Shown here in pieces: positions 27,501 to 34,164 of a stretch of 39,753 nt of DNA (its first letter is position 1; each line of letters starts with the position of its first letter). Origin of the DNA: Bacteroidaceae bacterium (GTDB taxonomy: Bacteria; Bacteroidota; Bacteroidia; Bacteroidales; Bacteroidaceae); assembly GCA_017557475.1 (NCBI GenBank), contig JAFYYO010000332.1, positions 1-39,753 of the forward strand. The letters run 5' to 3'. Position numbers and translations under genes: made by a program. The notes beneath the pieces were generated by a model. The model was given only the letters and a program-made list of their open reading frames with translations, was not told where the DNA came from and did no database searches.

Positions 27501-27710
27501 TACCTCCATCCTTTCCGTGCCTGCTTCATCATCGACGCGCCCTCCGCACCTGCCGAACTGCGCATCAGCCTCAGCGACGACACGACTGACATACAAGACC
27601 TTCAAGACCTTCGGGACTCCGAGGGCGAGATATTCAACCTTGCAGGGCAGCGCCTGAGCAAAGCGAGAAAGGGCGTGAACATTATTGACGGTAAAAAGAT
27701 ACTAAGATGA
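24594..27710 (+). CDS. Secreted C10-family cysteine peptidase (streptopain-like) with leucine-rich repeats
   Basis: The ATG at 24594 is chosen because it follows the promoter and gives a signal peptide (cut after A-V-R-A). The frame is open upstream to 24462. Of 1038 residues, about 28-130 resemble the C10 propeptide (Y-Y-I-F-D...F-V-A-D-D-D...V-L-G-Y-T-D-S-G). The peptidase domain runs from about 140 to 365 with catalytic C170 (L-T-G-C-V-A-T-A-M-A-Q-V) and H314 (G-H-E-F-I-I-D-G), then N-Y-H-V-N-W-G-W-G-G. BspA-type leucine-rich repeats (about 400-560 and 660-760) follow, then a beta-domain with Y-N-T-V-C-L-P-F and the tail I-F-N-L-A-G-Q-R-L...I-I-D-G-K-K. Likely secreted as a zymogen that self-processes. 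A lipoprotein gene overlaps its stop. Confidence 0.93.
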   Translation: MSKTSYQGMLLAFLMLLTGGAVRAESLDEGQARYAAVKFFSPSSQSTRLQAKGQQLVLRSNGHEHGYYIFDRPEGGAVFVADDDGIGQAVLGYTDSGRFDSDNLPIGFQDWLDQVEVLMDAVHEGKINRSVAPRKAGVAVPPLIQTTWNQGWPYNELCPLVMDRRCLTGCVATAMAQVLKYWQWPEHGYGQVSYVDESGCGETLATDLSTHTYDWRNMLSSYPNDGFEYTDAQLKSVATLMRDCGYAVHMSYTLDASSASICAKTMQTYFHYSPTAKDRYRPSYSQDAWDEFICQDLIGGRPVLYSGQSTSSGHEFIIDGADSWGNYHVNWGWGGYQDGYFMLTDLNGYNDSHWMISHLEPDYSPDIPFSYFLSGDGTLTITGAGIMPDNYRMQTAPWLERRDEIRKIVISEGITTVVENFGCAYINDEAYHFDNLEEVVLPEGLLFIGIDAFLGANKLTTVHLPSTLINMDYAFYYCESLRSLHLPKNLEEFNDYLPHLAELTVDEGNPYMMAVDNVLYSKNGKHLLLAPRELECIIIAETTEDILDDEILHYGTPVLSKCMTAPLLPQVVTSFPAAHISERGYLYIPYGSSGYDNWEKVLPPGWKIFIYNIDRIPEMKITWSLDGNTLTISGHGVQKYEEYGYHMAPYYQDRNQVQKLVVEEGVASLCEGGFAHYLNLTEVELPSTMSYIGDWCFASTGINTITCYAKQAPDLGESVFNNIPLNGTLRVPEGADYSAWLAALPEGWKIEVFTDYLITYYLYTGETSSVNELVEWEGLLSSFPNAIGIINPRYKEWMYLTHNVLLEDATAEGGYRCMDFRLTDLSYGYATTTKAPWTGFSVPLSFTITKGEYKRQLTEGYNTVCLPFTIKEEKLPKSCRMYVYSHYDSEKGNAVFSPQSTTEAGHACILKCSKSGVEWLTDLSGMTLSTQQAATDDNNMRGTFVSTEDYQGIGYSPRAKDNVFAPLARYLHPFRACFIIDAPSAPAELRISLSDDTTDIQDLQDLRDSEGEIFNLAGQRLSKARKGVNIIDGKKILR

Positions 27711-28447
27711 AAAAGACGCTTGCCAACTTATTTATACTCTGTGCCATCGCCTTATTCTGCTTCGGCTGTGGCGACGACGTGCCAGAACCAGACAACAGCG
27801 GGACAACTCCCAATCCGGACAACATCATCAAGCCGACCATCGACGAGTCGTCAATCACCTATAGTGCCACTTCCAAAGTCGTTACTTTCAAGGCGTCATG
27901 CCCAGACGGAACAAAGGTAAGAGTCCTGTTCCGCCAGCTGACCAACGGCACTGAAGAGAAACTGCTGGATGTCTCATACAACACCAGCAGCCGACTCTAC
28001 TACACCAACCTGCCCGTTCTCGTCGGAGGCTCAACCTACGCCTTCTGCATCATTGGCTACGACAAAGAAGGGAAAGAGGCTGTGCGGACAGCGGAACGAA
28101 CCTTCTCCCTGCCTAAAGATGCCGCACCCGATGCGCCATCCACAGCCAACATCAAGGCCTACTCTCCATCAGCTCCCAATGCAACCGATGGTTACATCAG
28201 GGGAGACGTCATATCGAGAGCAATGGAGTACAGCACCGACAACGGCCAGACCTGGAAACCTGTTACGGTGCCAGGCATCATCTCGAACCTGGCGCCTGGC
28301 AATGTCCTGTTACGCCTGGCAGAGACTCCTACGACAGAAGCCGGCAAGATTGCCACCATCGCCGTCCCCCCATACAAGAGCAACACCGACATAGATGGAA
28401 CGGACGGCACCTCAGAGGGTTTGCACATCCGTCGTCCAAGCCGTTAG
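27707..28447 (+). CDS. Small lipoprotein encoded with the C10 peptidase
   Basis: The 246-residue protein has a lipoprotein signal (MKKTLANLFILCAIALFCFGC, lipidated Cys at about 21) and a low-complexity, P/N/D-rich linker to about residue 45. A beta-sandwich-like domain (about 48-135, V-V-T-F-K-A-S-C-P-D-G-T-K-V-R-V-L-F) resembles a fibronectin type III fold. A second beta-rich half ends G-L-H-I-R-R-P-S-R. I recognise no named family. Its ATG overlaps the peptidase stop (ATGA), so it is translated with it. By analogy with Spi next to SpeB and Bfi next to Bfp in Bacteroides, it could bind or restrain the peptidase, but the sequence does not prove this; a substrate or anchoring role is as possible. 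Confidence 0.82.
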   Translation: MKKTLANLFILCAIALFCFGCGDDVPEPDNSGTTPNPDNIIKPTIDESSITYSATSKVVTFKASCPDGTKVRVLFRQLTNGTEEKLLDVSYNTSSRLYYTNLPVLVGGSTYAFCIIGYDKEGKEAVRTAERTFSLPKDAAPDAPSTANIKAYSPSAPNATDGYIRGDVISRAMEYSTDNGQTWKPVTVPGIISNLAPGNVLLRLAETPTTEAGKIATIAVPPYKSNTDIDGTDGTSEGLHIRRPSR

Positions 28448-28462
28448 ATTGATTCCTTTCAG

Positions 28463-28609
28463 CAGGTTGCAATTTGCGTTTGTCCTGTTGTCATTTCCTA
28501 TTTAACGAGCTACATTCTTGAAACGCAGGTTGCGATTCTACAAACGCAATTTGCAATCATAAAAACGCAGGTTGCGTCTATAGAATCGCAACCTGCGTTT
28601 TAAGTATTG
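28463..28609. repeat. 21-bp-period repeat array, family II, copy 2
   Basis: Clear units begin at 28526, 28547, 28568 and 28589, 21 bp apart; the first begins CAGGTTGCGATTCTACAAAC. A further CAGGTTGCA at 28463 is exactly 63 bp (three periods) earlier, so decayed units probably fill the gap. The shared half-unit ATTCTTGAAAC at 28514-28524 precedes the clear units as in the first copy. The last unit is inverted (CGCAACCTGCG) and closes a strong hairpin, listed separately as a terminator. Confidence 0.85.
28562..28601. terminator. Bidirectional terminator formed by family II repeat units
   Basis: A perfect 15-bp stem (AAAACGCAGGTTGCG with CGCAACCTGCGTTTT) encloses the 10-base loop tctatagaat. 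Runs of T follow on both strands. It lies between the convergent lipoprotein gene (plus) and pyrH (minus) and probably ends both transcripts. Confidence 0.85.
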
Positions 28610-28644
28610 AACTTGGTTTAAGGCAATATGGACCTTCTTCTGCC

Positions 28645-29352
28645 TCAATTGTGCACCAAGGTGCCGATCTCTTCACCATTGAGGACACGCTTCAGGTTGC
28701 CCACGATGTCCATGTTGAAGACGTAGATGGGCAGGCCATTCTGCATGCACATCGCCGTTGCGGTCATGTCCATCACCTTCAGGTTGCGAGCAAGCACCTC
28801 CTCGTAAGTAATGTCGTGGAACTTGGTGGCAGTTGGGTCCTTCTCGGGATCGGCAGTATAGACGCCATCCACACGCGTGCCCTTCAGCATGACGTCGGCT
28901 TCTATCTCGATGCCACGAAGCGAGGAACCCGTATCGGTAGTGAAGTATGGGCTGCCTGTGCCTGCACTGAAGATGACCACCTCTCCCTGCTCCAATGCCT
29001 CGATGGCCTTCCATTTACCATAGAACTCGCCTATCGGCTCCATGCGAATGGCTGTCATCACCCTGTTCTTCTGGCCGATTGCATCGAGCGCACTGCTCAG
29101 TGCCAGCGAATTGACAACAGTTGCACACATGCCCATCTGGTCGCCTTTTACGCGGTCGAAACCTTCGCCAGCTCCTTTCAGGCCTCGGAAAATGTTGCCG
29201 CCACCCATGACGATGCCGATCTGCACACCCATGTCAGCTACCTCCTTAATCTGCTGGGCATACTCGTTCAGGCGTTTCACGTCGATGCCGTAGCCTTGTT
29301 CGCCCTGCAGGCTTTCGCCAGAGAGCTTAAGTAGAATGCGTTTGAATCTCAT
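28645..29352 (-). CDS. pyrH: UMP kinase
   Basis: The 235-residue cytoplasmic enzyme phosphorylates UMP to UDP with ATP, the entry to pyrimidine nucleotide synthesis. The bacterial amino-acid-kinase fold is clear: K-R-I-L-L-K-L-S-G-E at residues 4-13, I-V-M-G-G-G-N-I-F-R-G near 48-58, G-T-G-S-P-Y-F-T-T-D-T near 130-140, and a C-terminal stretch with D-M-T-A-T-A-M-C-M-Q-N-G-L-P-I. It follows birA by 39 bp in the same direction and is probably cotranscribed. Length and motifs are normal. Confidence 0.97.
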   Translation of the reverse strand: MRFKRILLKLSGESLQGEQGYGIDVKRLNEYAQQIKEVADMGVQIGIVMGGGNIFRGLKGAGEGFDRVKGDQMGMCATVVNSLALSSALDAIGQKNRVMTAIRMEPIGEFYGKWKAIEALEQGEVVIFSAGTGSPYFTTDTGSSLRGIEIEADVMLKGTRVDGVYTADPEKDPTATKFHDITYEEVLARNLKVMDMTATAMCMQNGLPIYVFNMDIVGNLKRVLNGEEIGTLVHN

Positions 29353-29391
29353 ATCTTTTCTATTTTATAGGAATTATAATAACTCTAGGGA

Positions 29392-30186
29392 CTATAGGAT
29401 AAACCTGACCTGCTTGAATTCATAGCGACGCTGCTTGCCTTCCGTATCCTGCAAGATGAGGTACCCTGAAGGCTCTACATCGACGAGTTTGGCGCAAAAA
29501 GTGCCCATTTCATCGACATATTTGTGTTCCTCATCGCGGCGATAAAGGTGCGCCTTGTAGTGTTCATGCAGAGCATCAAGCACGTCCTCTTTTCCTTCAT
29601 CTATCAGTTTCATGTAGTGCGTGAAGCGCTCCATGAAGTGCTCCAGCACAAAGCGCCTCTCTATGTCGTGGCCCACGATGTCGGCCAGAGAGCGCGGATT
29701 GGGGGCATCACTCAGGAAGCGTCGCTGGTTGACATTGATGCCGATGCCGATTGTGGAACGCCGCACCATAGCTCCCTGCAGGTCGTTCTCGATGAGCATG
29801 CCTGCCACCTTGCTGTCCTCAAAGTAGATGTCGTTCGGCCATTTGATGGAGACCCCCCATCCCCCTTTAGGGGGAGTAAGAGACAAGAGCGTATCGAGGC
29901 TCTCTTTTATTGCCATTGCGGTTGCCTCCGAGATGGCGAACATCCGACAGACAGGCAGGTTGGAGGGCATCACGCGAAGGCTGAAGAGCAGGTTTTCTCC
30001 CTTAGCCGACTCCCAATGGTTCTCGCCAGAACCTCTGCCGGCACTCTGGAACTCAGCCGTCACGAGCGTCATCCGCTGGTCATCAGGCGAGTCGAGGTTC
30101 CGCAGAAAGGTGTTCGTGGAATCCACCTCGTCAAGTTCTATCATGCGGAATGTCGGCGAGTCGTCCAAGCAGAAATGCTTCTCCAT
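29392..30186 (-). CDS. birA: Biotin--[acetyl-CoA-carboxylase] ligase
   Basis: The 264-residue enzyme attaches biotin to carboxylase subunits. The ATG at 30186 (M-E-K-H-F) is chosen. The frame is open upstream, but that stretch covers the divergent promoter region. Hallmarks are S-T-N-T-F-L near 25, the biotinyl-AMP loop G-R-G-S-G-E-N-H-W near 58-66, K-W-P-N-D-I-Y near 115-122 and K-V-A-G-M-L-I-E-N after it. It has no N-terminal helix-turn-helix, so it is a monofunctional ligase without the repressor role of E. coli BirA. Residues about 103-112 (S-L-T-P-P-K-G-G-W-G) just before K-W-P-N-D come from an inserted C/G-rich palindrome (29852-29877), kept in frame. Confidence 0.95.
   Translation of the reverse strand: MEKHFCLDDSPTFRMIELDEVDSTNTFLRNLDSPDDQRMTLVTAEFQSAGRGSGENHWESAKGENLLFSLRVMPSNLPVCRMFAISEATAMAIKESLDTLLSLTPPKGGWGVSIKWPNDIYFEDSKVAGMLIENDLQGAMVRRSTIGIGINVNQRRFLSDAPNPRSLADIVGHDIERRFVLEHFMERFTHYMKLIDEGKEDVLDALHEHYKAHLYRRDEEHKYVDEMGTFCAKLVDVEPSGYLILQDTEGKQRRYEFKQVRFIL
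29852..29877. repeat. C/G-rich mini-palindrome, family III, inside birA
   Basis: The plus strand holds CCCCCT-TT-AGGGGG (29861-29874), preceded by a second C run (29853-29858) and ended by AGT. The same layout, C run then palindrome then G run and AGT, occurs between rimP and nusA at 36847-36879. Here it is in frame and encodes part of the peptide T-P-P-K-G-G-W-G. Confidence 0.7.
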
Positions 30187-30206
30187 CGTTTTCTTCAAAT
30201 GTAATG

Positions 30207-30214
30207 CAAAGTTA
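30207..30214 (-). promoter_or_regulatory. -7 promoter element (TAACTTTG) for birA-pyrH
   Basis: The minus strand reads TAACTTTG, 20 bp upstream of the birA ATG. No clear TTTG partner. It forms a divergent promoter region with the GH105 operon box at 30310-30317. Confidence 0.5.
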
Positions 30215-30309
30215 GCAAACTTTTCCTTTTCTAAAGCGTCGCAAGGAGAAAAAGAACAAAATATCACAAGTTTTTCGGCTCGAAGCATAATAATGTGCAA
30301 ACTTTTCCT

Positions 30310-30317
30310 TATCTTTG
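30310..30317 (+). promoter_or_regulatory. -7 promoter element (TATCTTTG) for the GH105 operon
   Basis: TATCTTTG lies 23 bp before the ATG at 30341. No convincing -33 element. A regulator specific to this operon is not encoded in the window. Confidence 0.55.
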
Positions 30318-30340
30318 CATGAAATAAACCCATTAATAAG

Positions 30341-31450
30341 ATGAAAAGAGAACTTTTGACTATCATGGCGCTACTGCTTGCTTTGACTGGCGCAGCACAA
30401 AAGGATTTGCTTCGCGACTTCCCTTCTGGCAGTACGCCGCAGGAAGTGGGACGCCGCATCGCCTACCACTTCGCCGACAGCAGGCACCATTATTGGGGCG
30501 ATTCAAAGTATATAGGCTACCACGAGGTGTGCACCTGGAACGGAGCACTCATGTGGGGACGGGCCGCTGGCGACAACGTCATCCTGCAGAAAATGAAGGA
30601 ACGCTTCGACGACCTCGTGGCAAACCACAGCGAGAACCTGCCCATCAAGAACCACGTCGACTTGAACATGTTCGGTTCCTTGCCGCTGAGTCTCTACAAG
30701 TCCTTCCCTTCGGAGGAAAGCTACAAAGCCATGGGACTCTCCTATGCCGACACGCAATGGGAGCTGCCGACTGGTGCGAAGGAAAGCGAGAAACGCCTCG
30801 CCCGTCAAGGTTACACGTGGCAGACACGCATGTGGATCGACGACATGTACATGATAACGATTGTGCAGGCATGGGCCTACCGCATAACTGGCGACCGCAA
30901 ATACATCGACCGCGCCGCCTTCGAGATGGTGAAGTACCTCGACGAACTGCAGCAACCCAACGGACTCTTCTATCATGCGCCCGATGTGCCCTTCTATTGG
31001 GGACGAGGCGACGGGTGGATGGCTGTCGGACTCACAGAGGTGCTGAGCGCTCTGCCCAAGGAAAGCCCCTACTATAAGCGCATTCTGAAGGGCTACAGGA
31101 AGATGATGAAGAGCCTGCTGAAGTATCGCAACGACGAAGGTCTCTGGAATCAACTCATCGACCAGCCCGACTTCTGGACAGAGACGTCAGGCTCCGGCAT
31201 GTTCACCTACGCTTTCATCAAGGGCGTGAAGAATGGCTGGCTGCCCGCCAAGAAGTATGCTCCTGCCGCTCGCAAAGCATGGCTCGCCCTTATACCTTAT
31301 ATTAATAGTAACGACGATGTGACCAACATCTGCGTCGGCACCAACAAGAAGAACGACTTCAACTACTACTTGGACCGTCCCAAGATGACCGGCGACTATC
31401 ATGGTCAAGCGCCATATCTGTGGTGTGCGGCTGCTTTGTTGGAAAATTAG
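30341..31450 (+). CDS. GH105 unsaturated uronyl hydrolase (rhamnogalacturonyl hydrolase type), exported
   Basis: The 369-residue protein has a signal peptide (about 1-19, cut before Q20) and an alpha/alpha barrel. W-I-D-D-M-Y-M puts acids at D167/D168 in the place of the catalytic Asp of the YteR/YesR enzymes. W-G-R-G-D-G-W-M-A-V-G and T-S-G-S-G-M-F-T-Y-A are family signatures, and the end carries G-D-Y-H-G-Q-A-P-Y. GH105 enzymes remove a 4,5-unsaturated galacturonate from the end of oligosaccharides made by pectate or rhamnogalacturonan lyases; specificity cannot be fixed here. It heads an operon with a GH2 enzyme, a GHMP kinase and a nucleotidyltransferase (gaps of 12, 17 and 25 bp). Confidence 0.92.
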   Translation: MKRELLTIMALLLALTGAAQKDLLRDFPSGSTPQEVGRRIAYHFADSRHHYWGDSKYIGYHEVCTWNGALMWGRAAGDNVILQKMKERFDDLVANHSENLPIKNHVDLNMFGSLPLSLYKSFPSEESYKAMGLSYADTQWELPTGAKESEKRLARQGYTWQTRMWIDDMYMITIVQAWAYRITGDRKYIDRAAFEMVKYLDELQQPNGLFYHAPDVPFYWGRGDGWMAVGLTEVLSALPKESPYYKRILKGYRKMMKSLLKYRNDEGLWNQLIDQPDFWTETSGSGMFTYAFIKGVKNGWLPAKKYAPAARKAWLALIPYINSNDDVTNICVGTNKKNDFNYYLDRPKMTGDYHGQAPYLWCAAALLEN

Positions 31451-31462
31451 ACACTCGAAAAC

Positions 31463-34147
31463 ATGAGACATACACTCCTTTCCATATTACTGCTCCTTGT
31501 GATGTTGCCAGCTTCGGCAGGCGACAGGCACAATTACATCAGCCTCGATTCCCGTCTGCAACATGGTGGCAAGCAAACTTGGCACATGCTTCGCGACAGA
31601 GAAACTACAGCTACTGCTGCCGAAATCTCTAGACCAGGATTCAATACGGCAGGCTGGGCAGAAGCTATCGTGCCTGCTACCGTCCTGACGAACCTCGTAG
31701 AGCAAAAGGTCTATCCTGAGCCTTACTTCGGACAAACCAACAAGCTCGCCAACAATAACATCCCTGACCTTGCCAAGGTGGGACGCGAGTTCTACACTTA
31801 TTGGTTTCGAACCGAGCTCGATGTGCCTGCCGAGTACAGAGGCAAACGCATTTGGCTCGAGCCGATGGGCATTAATTATCGGGCAGAGATATGGGTCAAC
31901 GGATATATGATAGGACAGATGGCCGGCATGTTCAACAGCCAACCCTTCGACATTACCGACCGCATAGGACCTGAGCAACCCATTGCCCTCGCCATCCGCG
32001 TCTTTCCTGTCGATGTCCCGGGAACAACCGCACCGAAAGGCTGGGGAGCAGCAGGCGAATGGCACAACGGCGGTGACGGCTGGATGGGACAGAACGTATC
32101 ACAGCTCATGACAGTAGGCTGGGACTTCACCTTCGAGGATGGCATCCGCGACCGCAACACCGGCATCTGGCGCTCAATACGTCTCTATGCTACAGGCAAC
32201 CAGCAGTTGCGCAGCCCTTACATCAGCTCGGAACTGGCTCATCCCAACTACGACTCAACTTCCGAAACGATAAGTGTAGAGGTTTGGAACCCCAACACAG
32301 GCAGCGGCGAGTGCTCCGTCAAAGGAGAAATCGAGGGAACAGGCATCACCTTCAAGTCGAAGAAGATGAAGTTGCAACGCGGTGAGCATGTGACGGTTAC
32401 TTTCTCGCCAAAGGACTACCCGCAGCTCGTCATGAAGCACCCCCGCCTGTGGTGGCCAAAGAATAAGGGCGAGCAGAACCTCTACACCTTGCGACTGATG
32501 CTTCTCGACGGCAAAGACAACATCATGGACAGCCTCTCAACACGCTTCGGCATACGTGAAGTCATCGCCACTCGCGAGACACCCGACAAGTCGAAGCTCT
32601 TCGTCGTGAACGGCCACAAGACCTTTGTTCGTGGCACCAACTGGATTCCTGAGGCAATGCTCCGCACCAACGACCAGCGCATGGAGACCGAACTGGCCTA
32701 TACCGACCAGTCGGGCGTCAACCTGTTGCGTCTTTGGGGCGGCGGCATAGCTGAAAGCGACCGCTTCTACGAGCTGTGTGACGAGTACGGCATCATGGTT
32801 TGGCAGGAGTTCTGGATGACTGGCGACACGCGACATCCCATGGATGAGCAACTCTATCTCGCTAACGTGGAGAGCACCATGAAGCGCATCCGCAACCATC
32901 CAAGCATCGTCATCTATGTCTCGAGCAACGAGAGCACAGCCGTCTCGGGTGCCGAAGAACTCATCAAGAGCTTGGCTCCAAGCGTGCCTTACCAAATGCA
33001 AAGTGAATGCGACGGCGTGCACGACGGCAGCCCATACAAGCAGGTCAATCCCATGCGGCACTACGAGAACACCGCCTCAGACAGAGGCAGCCGCGTGGAC
33101 GGCTTCAATCCCGAGTATGGAGCACCAACCTTGCCAATCGTCGAGAGCCTTTATGACATGATGCCAAGGGAAGACCTCTGGCCCATCAACAAAGCCACGT
33201 GGGACTACCTGGACGGCAACGGCTTCCATCTTATGAGCACGCTCTACAAGGATATGGTCAATCAATACGGCCAGTCAAGCAACATCGAGGAGTTCGCTCG
33301 CAGGGGACAGATGGTCGGGGCCATCAACTCGAAGAGCATCTGGGAAGTGTGGAACGAGAACAAGATGCAGTTTGGCGATCGTTGGTGCTCAGGCTTGCTC
33401 TTCTGGTATCACAACTGTGCGAACTGGCAAGTCTGCGCTCGTATGTGGGACTGGTTCCTCGAGCCGACTGCTTCGCTCTATCATACCATGCATGCCCTCG
33501 AGCCTGTCCACATCCAATACGATTACTTGAAGAGCACGGTGAGTGTAAGCAACGACTACCTCACCGAGCAAAGAGGGCTTCAGGCTAAGGCCGAACTCTA
33601 CGATATGGAGAGCCGCAGGATAAGTTCAGTCACGCAAAGAATCGATGTGCCCGCAGACGGTGTGGCAAACGATGTGTTGCGCGTCGACATTCCTAACGAG
33701 ATTACGCCCGTCCATTTCATCGCTCTGGGACTTACCGATGCACGTGGAAACGTCGTGAGCCGCAACTTCTATTGGCGCTCGACGAACAGCTACGAAGGCA
33801 AGAACACCTTGACCGGACCTTGCACAGGCGGCTTCGAACCACTCGCTTCCCTGCCCGAGGCAAAGCCTACTGTTACGACCAGCCGCCTTCCCGAAAAGGA
33901 TGGATGCTACGGATGGGAAGTGACGATAAAGAACAGAAGTCAGCGTATCGCCTTCTTCTGCCAGTTGCTCCTCACCGACACACAGGGCAAGCCCATACAC
34001 GGCACCTTCTATAGCGACAATTTCTTCTCGATGTTGCCTGGCGAGAAACAAGTCATCACCATCCGCACACCTAAGTGCGAAAAAGCCGACTATCGCCTCC
34101 GTTTCAACGAGAACATGGGAGCCAAACAAAATATAACATTAAAATAA
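31463..34147 (+). CDS. GH2-family exo-glycosidase (beta-mannosidase/exo-beta-glucosaminidase type), exported
   Basis: The 894-residue protein has a signal peptide (cut after A-S-A, about residue 19). The GH2 order follows: jelly-roll sugar-binding domain (about 25-240), immunoglobulin-like domain (about 255-360), catalytic barrel (about 370-680) and C-terminal beta-domains (about 690-890). The acid/base Glu is E490 (S-S-N-E-S-T), and E551 (F-N-P-E-Y-G-A-P) is the likely nucleophile. N-W-I-P-E and L-L-R-L-W-G-G-G-I fit the beta-mannosidase/CsxA branch better than beta-galactosidases. It lies between GH105 and the sugar kinase, so its substrate is probably part of the same glycan. The exact sugar is not predictable. 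Confidence 0.9.
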   Translation: MRHTLLSILLLLVMLPASAGDRHNYISLDSRLQHGGKQTWHMLRDRETTATAAEISRPGFNTAGWAEAIVPATVLTNLVEQKVYPEPYFGQTNKLANNNIPDLAKVGREFYTYWFRTELDVPAEYRGKRIWLEPMGINYRAEIWVNGYMIGQMAGMFNSQPFDITDRIGPEQPIALAIRVFPVDVPGTTAPKGWGAAGEWHNGGDGWMGQNVSQLMTVGWDFTFEDGIRDRNTGIWRSIRLYATGNQQLRSPYISSELAHPNYDSTSETISVEVWNPNTGSGECSVKGEIEGTGITFKSKKMKLQRGEHVTVTFSPKDYPQLVMKHPRLWWPKNKGEQNLYTLRLMLLDGKDNIMDSLSTRFGIREVIATRETPDKSKLFVVNGHKTFVRGTNWIPEAMLRTNDQRMETELAYTDQSGVNLLRLWGGGIAESDRFYELCDEYGIMVWQEFWMTGDTRHPMDEQLYLANVESTMKRIRNHPSIVIYVSSNESTAVSGAEELIKSLAPSVPYQMQSECDGVHDGSPYKQVNPMRHYENTASDRGSRVDGFNPEYGAPTLPIVESLYDMMPREDLWPINKATWDYLDGNGFHLMSTLYKDMVNQYGQSSNIEEFARRGQMVGAINSKSIWEVWNENKMQFGDRWCSGLLFWYHNCANWQVCARMWDWFLEPTASLYHTMHALEPVHIQYDYLKSTVSVSNDYLTEQRGLQAKAELYDMESRRISSVTQRIDVPADGVANDVLRVDIPNEITPVHFIALGLTDARGNVVSRNFYWRSTNSYEGKNTLTGPCTGGFEPLASLPEAKPTVTTSRLPEKDGCYGWEVTIKNRSQRIAFFCQLLLTDTQGKPIHGTFYSDNFFSMLPGEKQVITIRTPKCEKADYRLRFNENMGAKQNITLK

Positions 34148-34164
34148 AACTAACACGCAATACC

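Noticed and set aside
30187..30459. Upstream extension of birA to 30459
   Set aside because: It would run through both divergent promoter boxes and adds a low-quality N-terminus; M-E-K-H-F at 30186 fits the family.
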